Shown here: piece after piece, positions 16,801 to 25,104 of the stretch
Layout of the letters: each line of letters opens with the position of its first letter
How positions within the stretch are numbered: the stretch's first letter is position 1
DNA from: an uncultured Eubacteriales bacterium
Lineage (GTDB): Bacteria > Bacillota > Clostridia > Oscillospirales > CAG-382
Reading direction: 5' to 3'
NCBI GenBank assembly: GCA_934502885.1
Contig: CAKSUT010000001.1
Span: 124,001 to 188,000, forward strand
Length of the DNA: 64,000 nt
The notes under the pieces: model-generated
What the model saw: the letters and a program-made list of their open reading frames with translations, nothing else
Told to the model about the DNA's origin: nothing
Databases searched by the model: none
Made by a program: the position numbers and the translations under genes

Positions 16801-17766
16801 ATGAATACAAAAGCACCGGAAAACACTGAAAATAAACGAACAGGAAATGCGGTATACACGTTTCTCGCACTTATCGTAATGGCTCTTTGGGGTTCGCTCT
16901 TTGCGTGCGTGAAGCTCGGCTACCGTACGTTCGGCATCGACACTTCAAGCGTCGCCGACATAATCATGTTTGCCTCGATGAGATTCACGGTATGCGGAGC
17001 TGTTATGTGCTTTGCGGCGGCAGTGAGCCGTGCCAAGCTCGAAAAGCCGGTCGGAAAAAACGTACTTCGGCTCGTTTTCGTCGGGATTTTTGCGATAGTT
17101 CTCCACTACGCCTTTCTGTATGTGGGACTTACCATGACCGACAGCTCGAAGACCGCACTTCTCAAGCAGACAGGACCGCTCCTCTACGCCTGCTTTGCTT
17201 TTTTGTTCGTGAAGTCGGAGAAATTCAGCGTGTACAAAATTATCGGTGCTCTCGTCGGCTTCTGCGGAATAGTCGCAATAAACTTCGGCAATCCCCTTTC
17301 CTCCTTTGCCGTCGGCGACCTTCTTATTCTTGCGGCGTCGGTTTGCTCGGTGATATCGATGATGTTGAGCGAACGCTCCTCCGGTAATTCGCCGATTTGG
17401 ATAACGGGAATATCTCAGCTCTCGGGCGGAATTATAATGCTTGCGGCGGCAAAGGTCATGGGAGCTGAAGCTCCGTCGTTCACGGCAGGCTCAACGCCGG
17501 TATTCGTCTACATATGTGCGGCTTCAATTACGGGATACACGCTGTTCTACTTTGTTCAGCGAAAGATAAAGCTTTCGACCTTATCCATAATAAAATTCTC
17601 GGAACCCCTTTTTGCGTGCGTATTCGGCGCAGTGCTTCTCGGAGAAGATATCCTGAAGCTTAGATATCTTGCCGCATTCGTTCTCATAACGGCAAGCATC
17701 CTTCTCGCACGCCGTGACAGCCGCAGGAAAGGAGAGGCACATGGAAACGAAAGCAAAAATAGTTGA
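16801..17766 (+). CDS. EamA (DMT superfamily) transporter
   Basis: A 321-residue inner-membrane protein with ten hydrophobic segments arranged as two EamA repeats (MALWGSLFACVKLGYRTFG in the first; SVCSVISMMLSER opening the second) and a basic cytosolic tail. Family members export or import small metabolites. It starts 16 bases after the esterase gene and its 3' end overlaps the next gene by 26 bases, so the three genes form one unit. The substrate is unknown. Confidence 0.85.
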   Translation: MNTKAPENTENKRTGNAVYTFLALIVMALWGSLFACVKLGYRTFGIDTSSVADIIMFASMRFTVCGAVMCFAAAVSRAKLEKPVGKNVLRLVFVGIFAIVLHYAFLYVGLTMTDSSKTALLKQTGPLLYACFAFLFVKSEKFSVYKIIGALVGFCGIVAINFGNPLSSFAVGDLLILAASVCSVISMMLSERSSGNSPIWITGISQLSGGIIMLAAAKVMGAEAPSFTAGSTPVFVYICAASITGYTLFYFVQRKIKLSTLSIIKFSEPLFACVFGAVLLGEDILKLRYLAAFVLITASILLARRDSRRKGEAHGNESKNS

Positions 17767-18634
17767 AATAAAGCGTTTTGCGGTACACGACGGCGACGGC
17801 ATACGCACGACGGTATTCTTCAAAGGATGTCCTCTCAAATGCATTTGGTGCCACAATCCGGAGTCGATTTCACCCAAAAGTGAACTCGGCTTCTTCGCTC
17901 ACAAATGCACTTTTTGCGATTCGTGCATGGGTGTATGCGGTCTGCACTCCGTCTCGCCGTCGGAAAAGAAGCACGCGTTTGACCGCACGGAGTGCACGGT
18001 ATGCGGAAAATGCACAGAGGTCTGTCCGAACGACGCTCTCACGGTTTACGGAAAGCAGATGACCGTAAGCGAAATATGCGGCGTTCTGAAAAAGGACGTA
18101 ATGTTCTACAGGCAGAGCGGCGGAGGGATAACGCTGTCCGGCGGAGAGTGCCTTTTACAGCCGAACGCCTGCCGTGAGATTCTCTCCGAGATGAAATCGT
18201 CCGGAATATCGACAGCCGTTGACACCTGCGGATATGTAAGCAGAGAAGCGATAGACGCCGTGATACCGTTCACCGATGTATTTCTCTACGACATAAAGGC
18301 AATTGCCCCTGAGGTTCACAGGCGGTGTACGGGTCACACAAACGAACGGATTCTCGAAAATCTGCGGTACATAGACAGCGTCGGCAAGGCGGTCGAGATA
18401 CGTTTTCCTTACGTTCCGGGCTACAACGACGGTGAACTGCCGAGTGCGGTTGACTTTATCAAAACGCTTTCGCACGTAACCGGCATACGCATTCTCCCCT
18501 ACCACAACCTTGCCGGTTCAAAGTACGACGCCTTTGAAATGCCGAATACGCTCCCCGAGAGGACGCCGACCGAGGAAGAGATGAACACTGCTTACGGTAT
18601 TGCTCTTTCAGCCGGGCTTAACGTAAAGCGGTAG
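17741..18634 (+). CDS. Glycyl-radical-enzyme activating protein (radical SAM, PflA family)
   Basis: A 297-residue iron-sulfur enzyme that cleaves S-adenosylmethionine to put a glycyl radical on a partner enzyme. The radical-SAM cluster is held by Cys30, Cys34 and Cys37 (GCPLKCIWC), and two extra clusters by the Cys sets at 56-66 and 85-95, typical of activases for diol dehydratase, choline lyase and similar enzymes rather than of short PflA. SGGE is at 133-136. The ATG at 17741 has AAAGGAG upstream and overlaps the transporter gene. No glycyl-radical enzyme lies in this window. Confidence 0.92.
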   Translation: METKAKIVEIKRFAVHDGDGIRTTVFFKGCPLKCIWCHNPESISPKSELGFFAHKCTFCDSCMGVCGLHSVSPSEKKHAFDRTECTVCGKCTEVCPNDALTVYGKQMTVSEICGVLKKDVMFYRQSGGGITLSGGECLLQPNACREILSEMKSSGISTAVDTCGYVSREAIDAVIPFTDVFLYDIKAIAPEVHRRCTGHTNERILENLRYIDSVGKAVEIRFPYVPGYNDGELPSAVDFIKTLSHVTGIRILPYHNLAGSKYDAFEMPNTLPERTPTEEEMNTAYGIALSAGLNVKR

Positions 18635-18657
18635 ATACACTAAAAGCAAAGAGAAAA

Positions 18658-18699
18658 GTGCAGTTCACAGCTTTTTTACTGTAAATCGCACCGTTTTTT
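18658..18699. terminator. Bidirectional terminator between the activase and metal-ATPase genes
   Basis: GTGC...GCAC outer pairs (18658-18661, 18688-18691) with an inner ACAG/CTGT helix. Six T follow on the plus strand (18694-18699) and TTTTCTCTTT on the minus strand. Confidence 0.7.
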
Positions 18700-18728
18700 A
18701 TATTCAGATTAACAGGTAACGAAAAAGC

Positions 18729-20816
18729 TTACTCCTCTTCATGCTCTCCGTTCGGCAAAAGATTTGTCATGCTCTTGAGGCTTATACCGAGCGTCGAAGC
18801 GTTATGCAGAAGTGCCGAGAAAGTCGGCTGTATAACACCTGCCACGCCGAGGCATATAAGCATAAGGTTAAAGCCCACGATAAACCTGTAATTGCGGTGT
18901 ATACGTGCCATAAGAGCCGTCGAGATACACCTTAAAGTAACAAGTCGGAAAAGGTCCTCCGACGAAAGCGTTACGTCCGCTATCTCCTTCGCTATTGCGG
19001 CACCGGTATTAATTGCAATTCCGACGTCAGCCTCGGAGAGTGCCGGTGTATCGTTAACTCCGTCGCCTATCATCATGACGACTCTGCCCGCGGCACGTTC
19101 GTTTCGCACAAACTCCGCTTTATCCTCCGGAAGAACCTCGGCACGGTAATCGTCCACGCCGACAGCCGCCGCAACAGACGCCGCGGTTTTTTCGTTGTCG
19201 CCTGTCATCATGACGACTTTGGTTATACCGAGGTCGTGAAGTGCCTTTACGGCCGCCTTCGCTTCGGCACGCAGAGGATCATAAATACATATTACTGCCA
19301 CCGGAAACGGCAAGGTAGAGGTGAGAATACTCCGGCGGAAGAGCCTCAAACTTTTCTTCCTCACCCGTCGGGACAACACATCCCTCGTCCTCAAATATGA
19401 AGTGGTAGCTGCCTATTACGACTTTTCTGTCCTCCACCATGCTCGAAATACCGTGAGCGACTATATATTCAACGCTTGAATGGTATTCCTCATGGCGCAG
19501 GTCACGGCGTTTTGCCTCCTCAACCACCGCATTGGCAAGAGAGTGAGGGTAGTGTTCTTCGAGGCACGCCGCAAGACGAAGCATATCGTCCTCCGCTCTG
19601 CCGCCGAATGTGACAATCTTTGCAACCTTTGGTGTTGCATATGTAAGCGTACCGGTTTTGTCAAAAACAACGGTGTCCGCTTTTGCGACAGCTTCGAGAA
19701 ATTTGCCGCCCTTGACGGATATCTCGTACTTCTGGCTTTCTCTCATTGCCGAAAGAACCGCTATCGGCATCGAAAGCTTGAGTGCGCAGGAAAAATCGAC
19801 CATAAGCACCGCAAGCATTTTTGTTACGTTGCGTGTGAGCGCATAGACAAGAAGCGTTCCGCCGAGCGTATACGGCACAAGGACATCGGCAAGGTGAGCC
19901 GCCTTTCCCTCAGCCGTTGACTTCAGCTTTTCGGAAGCCTCTATCATCTTTACGATACGGTCATAACGTCCGCCGCCCGCCGCTTTTTCGACCGCTATAA
20001 TGCATTCGCCGTCCTCAACGACAGTACCGGCGTAAACAAGACTGCCGACCGTTTTATGTACCGGGAGCGACTCGCCGGTCATTGCCGACTGATTGACGTC
20101 CGCCTCACCTTCGGCAACCTTGCCGTCAAGCGGAATCATATTGCCGGTGCGGACAACGATGAGGTCGCCCTCCTTTATTTCGTCCGTGCCGACAAGAACC
20201 TCGCAGTCTTCGGTCTTTTTCCAGACCTTATCAACATTAAGCGACATCGCTCCGGCAAGGTCGCTGACAGACTTCTTGTGCGTCCATTCCTCAAGCATTT
20301 CGCCGATACCAAGCATGAACATTACCGAACCTGCGGTGTCGAAGCCGCCTCTTGCGAGCGATACGCCGACCGCCGTCGCATCAAGCACCGAAACCGAAAG
20401 CTTGCCGTGCAAGAGCGATACGAGACCTTCCTTTATGTACTTGATCGAGCGGAAAACGGCAATTGCCGCGCGCACGGGAAGCGGAAGAAACATCTTTGAA
20501 AAAATTCTCTTTATCACGGAAAATACGAGCTTATCCTCAAATTCTCTGCTCAAAGCACGGCTTGTATGTTCGGGAACAACGCCGAGATTTTCGGCGTAAC
20601 CGAACGAGAAGCGCGAAAGTGCAGATAAAATCTTCTCTCGTCCGCAAGTGTGGCGCACAACGGCATTGCAGGTTCTGACAAAGACCTTGATGCTCCCAAC
20701 GCCGCCGACACTTCTTAGATAATATCGGCAACATCAGCCTGCTTCAACGTCATTTTGCCAATACAAAAGTGAACACGCATTCTGCCGCGCGATTCGTGCA
20801 GTATACAGCATTTCAT
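18729..20816 (-). pseudogene. Heavy-metal P1B-type ATPase, broken by two frameshifts
   Basis: The chain reads as one cation-pumping ATPase only across three frames. Frame one starts at 20816 (GGAGG nine bases upstream, MKCCILHESRGR) and stops at 20715; homology continues one frame over from about 20722 (YYLRSVGGVGS) to 19279; near 19295 it moves again (AVICIYDPLR) and runs to 18729. TGES, the phosphorylation site DKTGTLT, the HP-type motif HYPHSLA and GDGVNDTP are all present. The metal-site helix reads SCALKLS instead of the usual CPC/SPC. The rest is well kept, so the breaks are recent or are sequencing errors. A DUF6110 gene lies upstream. Confidence 0.85.
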
Positions 20817-20830
20817 ACCAAAATACCTCC

Positions 20831-20863
20831 AAAAAAGAAACTGCGCCGTTCTTAACAGCGCAG
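20831..20863 (-). terminator. Terminator or attenuator between DUF6110 and the ATPase gene
   Basis: CTGCGC and its complement (20841-20846, 20858-20863) with inner GTT/AAC pairs, then minus-strand TTTCTTTTTT that runs straight into the GGAGG of the ATPase gene. Confidence 0.75.
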
Positions 20864-20868
20864 TACAT

Positions 20869-21168
20869 TCAACCACTTGACCTCATTGTCTTGTCGCATT
20901 CCGGCACTTCTTCGCAGTCGTTTACGACCTCTGCCTCCTCATCGGCGGCAATCTTTTCATTAAGTTCCCTTGCGTCCGAAAGAATATCATAGACATTCTC
21001 TCTGACCCCCGTTACGGTCGTCATTATGTCATCTTTTGCACGAAAAGCCACAGCCGCAGCGTGTGTGTACGCTTTCTTTGCTTCTCTTCCGGAAAGAATC
21101 TTGATACCGGCAGTTCCGAAAAGAACTCCGCCAACAAACAAAGCCACTTTGCCGAGTCCGCAATTCAT
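20869..21168 (-). CDS. DUF6110 family small membrane-associated protein
   Basis: A 99-residue protein with a hydrophobic N-terminal segment at residues 7-25 (VALFVGGVLFGTAGIKIL) followed by SGREAKKAYTHAAA and an acidic, helical tail. It resembles DUF6110 proteins, which in Clostridia are commonly next to P1B metal ATPases like the one downstream here. AGGAG nine bases before the ATG supports the start. Its function is unknown; a partner or chaperone role for the pump is inference. Confidence 0.72.
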   Translation of the reverse strand: MNCGLGKVALFVGGVLFGTAGIKILSGREAKKAYTHAAAVAFRAKDDIMTTVTGVRENVYDILSDARELNEKIAADEEAEVVNDCEEVPECDKTMRSSG

Positions 21169-21302
21169 AATAATGGACTCCTGTGTTTTAATGATATCCC
21201 GTAGACCTATAATTTACGAAGCCACACCGAAAGTCCGTGCTTACGCACCGTTTCTCAAAGGCACTCAAGCCGTCATGAAGGTAAAAGCTTCATATTTACA
21301 AA

Positions 21303-21332
21303 GAAAGCACCGAAATAAAACGGTGCTTTCTC
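21303..21332 (-). terminator. Terminator of the tRNA-Ser operon
   Basis: A perfect 10-bp stem GAAAGCACCG with its complement (21303-21312, 21321-21330); the minus strand continues TTTG. It lies directly after the tRNA-Ser(GCU) 3' end. Confidence 0.8.
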
Positions 21333-21334
21333 TT

Positions 21335-21424
21335 TGGCGGAGTTGGAGAGATTTGAACTCTCGCGCCGGTTGCCCGACCTACACCCTTAGCAGGGGCGCC
21401 TCTTCACCACTTGAGTACAACTCC
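21335..21424 (-). tRNA. tRNA-Ser (anticodon GCU)
   Basis: A 90-nt class II tRNA with a long variable arm. The acceptor stem is GGAGTTG with CAACTCC, the anticodon loop is CTGCTAA on a CCCCT-type stem, the T loop is TTCAAAT, and CCA is encoded at 21335-21337. It reads AGC/AGU codons. Confidence 0.93.
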
Positions 21425-21492
21425 AAAAGGTGAAACCGCTCAACATATTTCGTTAAGCCGCAGAGAAAGCAGAAATGCTCGGAAAGAAAATG

Positions 21493-21581
21493 TGGCGGAG
21501 AGGGCGAGATTCGAACTCGCGGCTCCGTGAAGAGTCACCGGTTTTCAAGACCGGCTCCTTAAACCGCTCGGACACCTCTCC
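21493..21581 (-). tRNA. tRNA-Ser (anticodon UGA)
   Basis: An 89-nt class II tRNA with acceptor stem GGAGAGG/CCTCTCC, anticodon loop CTTGAAA, a long variable arm, T loop TTCGAAT and an encoded CCA at 21493-21495. It reads UCN codons, UCA first. It is the promoter-proximal member of a two-tRNA unit. Confidence 0.94.
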
Positions 21582-21616
21582 GTAAAGTCTGTCCGCTTCC
21601 TGTCTGCAACGGTAGT

Positions 21617-21645
21617 ATTATAACACACATTAGGCAATTTGTCAA
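21617..21645 (-). promoter_or_regulatory. Perfect consensus promoter of the two tRNA-Ser genes
   Basis: Minus-strand TTGACA (21640-21645), exactly 17 bases, TATAAT (21617-21622), 36 bases before the tRNA-Ser(UGA) 5' end. Confidence 0.93.
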
Positions 21646-21723
21646 GTGTTTTTTCAAAAAAAAGTAAATTTATGCAAAACATCAAAAAAACCACTATCCT
21701 CCTTTTTTCATCTGCCGCAACAC

Positions 21724-21757
21724 AAAAAAATCACCCGACCTTCAGGTGATCGGGTGA
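21724..21757 (-). terminator. Terminator of the 1,067-residue secreted protein gene
   Basis: TCACCCGA with its complement (21731-21738, 21750-21757), then seven T on the minus strand. Confidence 0.9.
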
Positions 21758-21777
21758 CTCAGAATTACACTTTAAAT

Positions 21778-24700
21778 TCAGTCGGCACTTCTCTTGGTTA
21801 TTGTAACCTTTCTTGCCTTTGCGTCCCATTCAACGTCGGCACCGAGGTGTTCGGAGATAAATCTTATGGGAGTGTAGGTACGGTTATTCTCGATAAACGC
21901 CGGAGAATCAAGCTTTTCGACCTTGCCGTTTACCATGGCACTGCCGAGACCTATGGTGATTTCGATTGTAACCTTATCGCCGTTCTCGTCCTTGCCGACA
22001 ATTGTAACGATACGCTTTTTGGAATTCCATGTTACCTTTGCACCGAGGCTTTCCGCAACGAATCTCGCGGGGAGCATGGTGCGGTTCTTGACAATCTTCG
22101 GTGCAACGTCATTGGTAACAGTCTTGCCGAATACCAAAGCGTCAACGTCATCGATATAGAGGATTATCTTATCCGCAAGGGTGTTTACCTTTTTCCAACC
22201 GGCATAAAGAGTGAACTCTTCGGTTACTCTCGAGTCGAAGTCATATTCCTCTTCAAGGTCGCTGTCAACATACCAGCCGATGAACTCGTAGCCCTCTCTT
22301 GTGGGGTCGTCGGGTTCTGTGAGCTTTGCGTTCTTTGCGACGTATACGCTCTTGACTCTGCTGCCGCCGTTCGAATTGAAGGTTACGGTGTAGGTTACTA
22401 TTCCGCCGCTTGAGGAGGAACGCTTATAAAGGAGAATTTCACCGTATATTATCTCGTAATTGTTCGTATCGTCGGGAGTGAAACGCCATGTGTAGTTTGT
22501 GTTGGACTTTATCTTCACGTCGTCGCCGAGAGGGTTGTTGTTGTCGTCCACCCACTCAACTATACCGGGAACATTGAAAGTCGAACCGTCAATTCTGATG
22601 AATGTATCGCGGAGAGTCTTGCCGGAGGACTTTATCTTGTCGTAATTCGGAAGTCCCGTGGGAATCGCCTTGGCAACGGAAATCGTTACGTTCTTTTCAA
22701 CGGTTTCGTAGTTATCAGTGTCTGACGGTGTGAAAATCGCCTTATACGTCTTTTCGCCTGCCGCATCGATCACCGTTTCGCCTTCCTTCCATCTCCATCC
22801 CTCGGGGAGAACAACTGTCGAAAGCTTATCGCCGTAGGTTGCCTTGAGTTCTGTGGGGATAGTGTACTCGGGTTCTGCCTTAACTATCGCAAACACACCG
22901 CCGTCGATCGCGTTTTCTCCGAGTGCCGCAAGCACGTTTGCGCCTGCCTCAACGGATATAACTATCTTGTAGGTGCCTGTATTCTCGGGCGCTTTGTCGG
23001 TAAGTGCGTAAACCGTGGGTTCAACGCCCTCGTAGAATACCGTTACCTTACCTGTACCGGTAAAGCCGTCCTTGAACGCCGCGGAAACAACCTTTGCGCC
23101 GTCGCCGTAAACAAGGTTTGCTGGAATCGTGACATCGAAGTCTTCCGCCTTGGGTGTTCTTGCGGAAATGCTCCACTCAATCTCCTTGTCTCCGGTCGTG
23201 CCGTCGTTCCACTTGCAGTTTTCCGCAAGCTTTGCCGTTACCTTGTATGTTCCTGCGTCTGTTTTCTTAACGTCGCCGGAAAGCGTATAACCTTCACCGT
23301 CGGCAACGCCCTGCTTCTCGGTTGTGTCGTAAAAAAGAGTTGTATCGGCAACAGGTATGTTCACCGTACCGAACACCTTAACCGTAAGCTCAACCTCAAA
23401 GGAATCGTAGTTTACGGTATCCTCGGGAGTGAATATCGCAGTATAGGTCTTTTCCCCGACAGCACCCATAACGGTCTCGGAATTTTTCCATGTCCAGCCT
23501 GTCGGAAGGATTACGCTCGCAAGAGTTTTGCCCTTTTCACCCTCGAGGTTTTCGGGCTTTGTGTATGTCGGAATGTTCTTTGCTATCTTCCAGGTGTATT
23601 CCTTTTCGGTCGTGCCGTCCTCAAATACATAGTTATCGGGATCCGCAACCTTTATCGTGAAAGTGTAATCATTGGCACCCTTTGCGGTTGTAACGCCGCT
23701 TACCGTCATGAATGCGGAGTCGTAACCGGTAAGCTTATCGAGAATATCTATATCGCTTCCGGTATACTTTACAGTCTTGTCCTCGTCCGCAAGAACGGGA
23801 ACGGCAAGCTCACCCTTTGCGATTCTGTACACAGCGTTTGCGTTCTCTGCGGCAGAAAGGTCTTTTCCGCCTGCAAGAGCACTTCCGGGAATATTGACCG
23901 TGATTTTTTCGGAAGAAGCCTTCAAAGGCGTGCCGCTTACCTTAATCTTATAGGGGGAGACCGCACCTGCGGCAATAGATTCGCTTACGGTGAGTCCTTC
24001 GGGAAGATTGAGCCAGCTTGCAATGTCAGCCGCAGCAGCTTCGCTCTTGAAAGAGTCGCCTGTAACAGTGAGAACAATTTCGTCGGAAAGCACCTTGCCT
24101 ACCTCGCCGGCAATTGTAACGTCAGCCACACTTGCGCTTGCAGGGACGGAAAGATCCTTTGCTGTAATCTTTACGTAATTGTATGCGGCTATGTCATCCG
24201 TTCCGTTCCACTCTCCGGCTGCCGCTTCGGTCGCACCTACGGAAACCTTGACGTTTGCGGTGTTGAACACGGGAGCATACATGACAGCCTTCGTGCCGCC
24301 GGTCGCGGTGAGCGTTCCGCCGTCTAAAACAGCCTTGCCCTTGAAGCCGTTGTCACAAGCAACGCCGTAAAGCGCGCCGTTTGCCTTAAGCTCTCCGCCG
24401 TTCTCAACGTTTATTGCCGCCGACGAGGTGTTGTTGCTGACGCCGTACTTAGAGCCGCCCTTGGCTTCTACGTATGCGCCGTCGGTAACGGTGATATTGC
24501 TCCAAACCCACATACCGCAGGTTGCGCCCTCGGCATAAAGCTTGCCTTTGCCTTTTACCGTAAGCGACGGACCTATGCTTCCGTTGCCGACATCTCCGAG
24601 TATCGCACTTGAGCTTTCGCTCTTAACTCTGTTTTCAGAGCCGTCGGCAAGAACTATTGTAAGCTCATGTTTTTCGTCGACTCTGTACGACCACGATATT

Positions 24701-24981
24701 GCTGCGCCGCTTGTCATGGTAACGTTAAGTCCGTTCAGCGTGAGCGTGCCGGTTGACGGGTCAAACACAGCGTTCGCACCCTCAGCAGTGCTGTTTGCGC
24801 CGACACCGTTGTGATAATACATATTCGTCTCGTTAAGCTCCGCTCCGCCGACCTTTACGGAAAGCGTGGGTGCCGCATACGCCGTAAAAGGCACAAGTGA
24901 CAGAAGCATCGCCGCACTGAGTATGAAGCTTACAATAACTCTTGCAAGTTTCGGTATTTTCTTTTCGTTTACGTTCAACAT
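21778..24981 (-). CDS. Secreted multidomain protein with Ig-like repeats, InlB-type B repeat and C-terminal stalk domain
   Basis: A 1,067-residue exported protein. A signal peptide (IVSFILSAAMLLSLVPFTAYA) ends near residue 36. Residues ~40-290 look like a beta-rich fold with repeated turns; then come Ig-like modules, two of which repeat a pattern of ~70 residues with LPTGWTWK or LPEGWRWK followed by AGEKTYKAIFTPSDT. An InlB-type B repeat (TFNSNGG to FIGWYVDSD to YAGW) and a copper-amine-oxidase-like stalk domain (NRTMLPARFVAESLGAKVTW, NRTYTPIRFISEHLGADVEW) close the chain. No sortase, SLH or dockerin signal is visible, so its attachment is unknown. GGAGG precedes the ATG. Confidence 0.85.
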   Translation of the reverse strand: MLNVNEKKIPKLARVIVSFILSAAMLLSLVPFTAYAAPTLSVKVGGAELNETNMYYHNGVGANSTAEGANAVFDPSTGTLTLNGLNVTMTSGAAISWSYRVDEKHELTIVLADGSENRVKSESSSAILGDVGNGSIGPSLTVKGKGKLYAEGATCGMWVWSNITVTDGAYVEAKGGSKYGVSNNTSSAAINVENGGELKANGALYGVACDNGFKGKAVLDGGTLTATGGTKAVMYAPVFNTANVKVSVGATEAAAGEWNGTDDIAAYNYVKITAKDLSVPASASVADVTIAGEVGKVLSDEIVLTVTGDSFKSEAAAADIASWLNLPEGLTVSESIAAGAVSPYKIKVSGTPLKASSEKITVNIPGSALAGGKDLSAAENANAVYRIAKGELAVPVLADEDKTVKYTGSDIDILDKLTGYDSAFMTVSGVTTAKGANDYTFTIKVADPDNYVFEDGTTEKEYTWKIAKNIPTYTKPENLEGEKGKTLASVILPTGWTWKNSETVMGAVGEKTYTAIFTPEDTVNYDSFEVELTVKVFGTVNIPVADTTLFYDTTEKQGVADGEGYTLSGDVKKTDAGTYKVTAKLAENCKWNDGTTGDKEIEWSISARTPKAEDFDVTIPANLVYGDGAKVVSAAFKDGFTGTGKVTVFYEGVEPTVYALTDKAPENTGTYKIVISVEAGANVLAALGENAIDGGVFAIVKAEPEYTIPTELKATYGDKLSTVVLPEGWRWKEGETVIDAAGEKTYKAIFTPSDTDNYETVEKNVTISVAKAIPTGLPNYDKIKSSGKTLRDTFIRIDGSTFNVPGIVEWVDDNNNPLGDDVKIKSNTNYTWRFTPDDTNNYEIIYGEILLYKRSSSSGGIVTYTVTFNSNGGSRVKSVYVAKNAKLTEPDDPTREGYEFIGWYVDSDLEEEYDFDSRVTEEFTLYAGWKKVNTLADKIILYIDDVDALVFGKTVTNDVAPKIVKNRTMLPARFVAESLGAKVTWNSKKRIVTIVGKDENGDKVTIEITIGLGSAMVNGKVEKLDSPAFIENNRTYTPIRFISEHLGADVEWDAKARKVTITKRSAD

Positions 24982-25058
24982 AATCTTTTACCTCCTTGAC
25001 AGATGATGTGTTTTCGTAAATACAATACTGCTTACACACTGTTAGACGTAATATTCCC

Positions 25059-25097
25059 AAAAAAGTTCCGCACCCGGGGAAATTTTCCGAATGCGGA
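25059..25097 (-). terminator. Terminator of the dockerin protein gene
   Basis: TCCGCA/TGCGGA outer stem (25067-25072, 25092-25097) with an inner GGAAA/TTTCC helix, followed by TTTTTT on the minus strand. Confidence 0.75.
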
Positions 25098-25104
25098 GTG
25101 GAAA

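Noticed and set aside
17741..18634. Pyruvate formate-lyase activating enzyme PflA
   Set aside because: The two extra four-cysteine cluster sets and the lack of a pfl gene point to another glycyl-radical enzyme activase.
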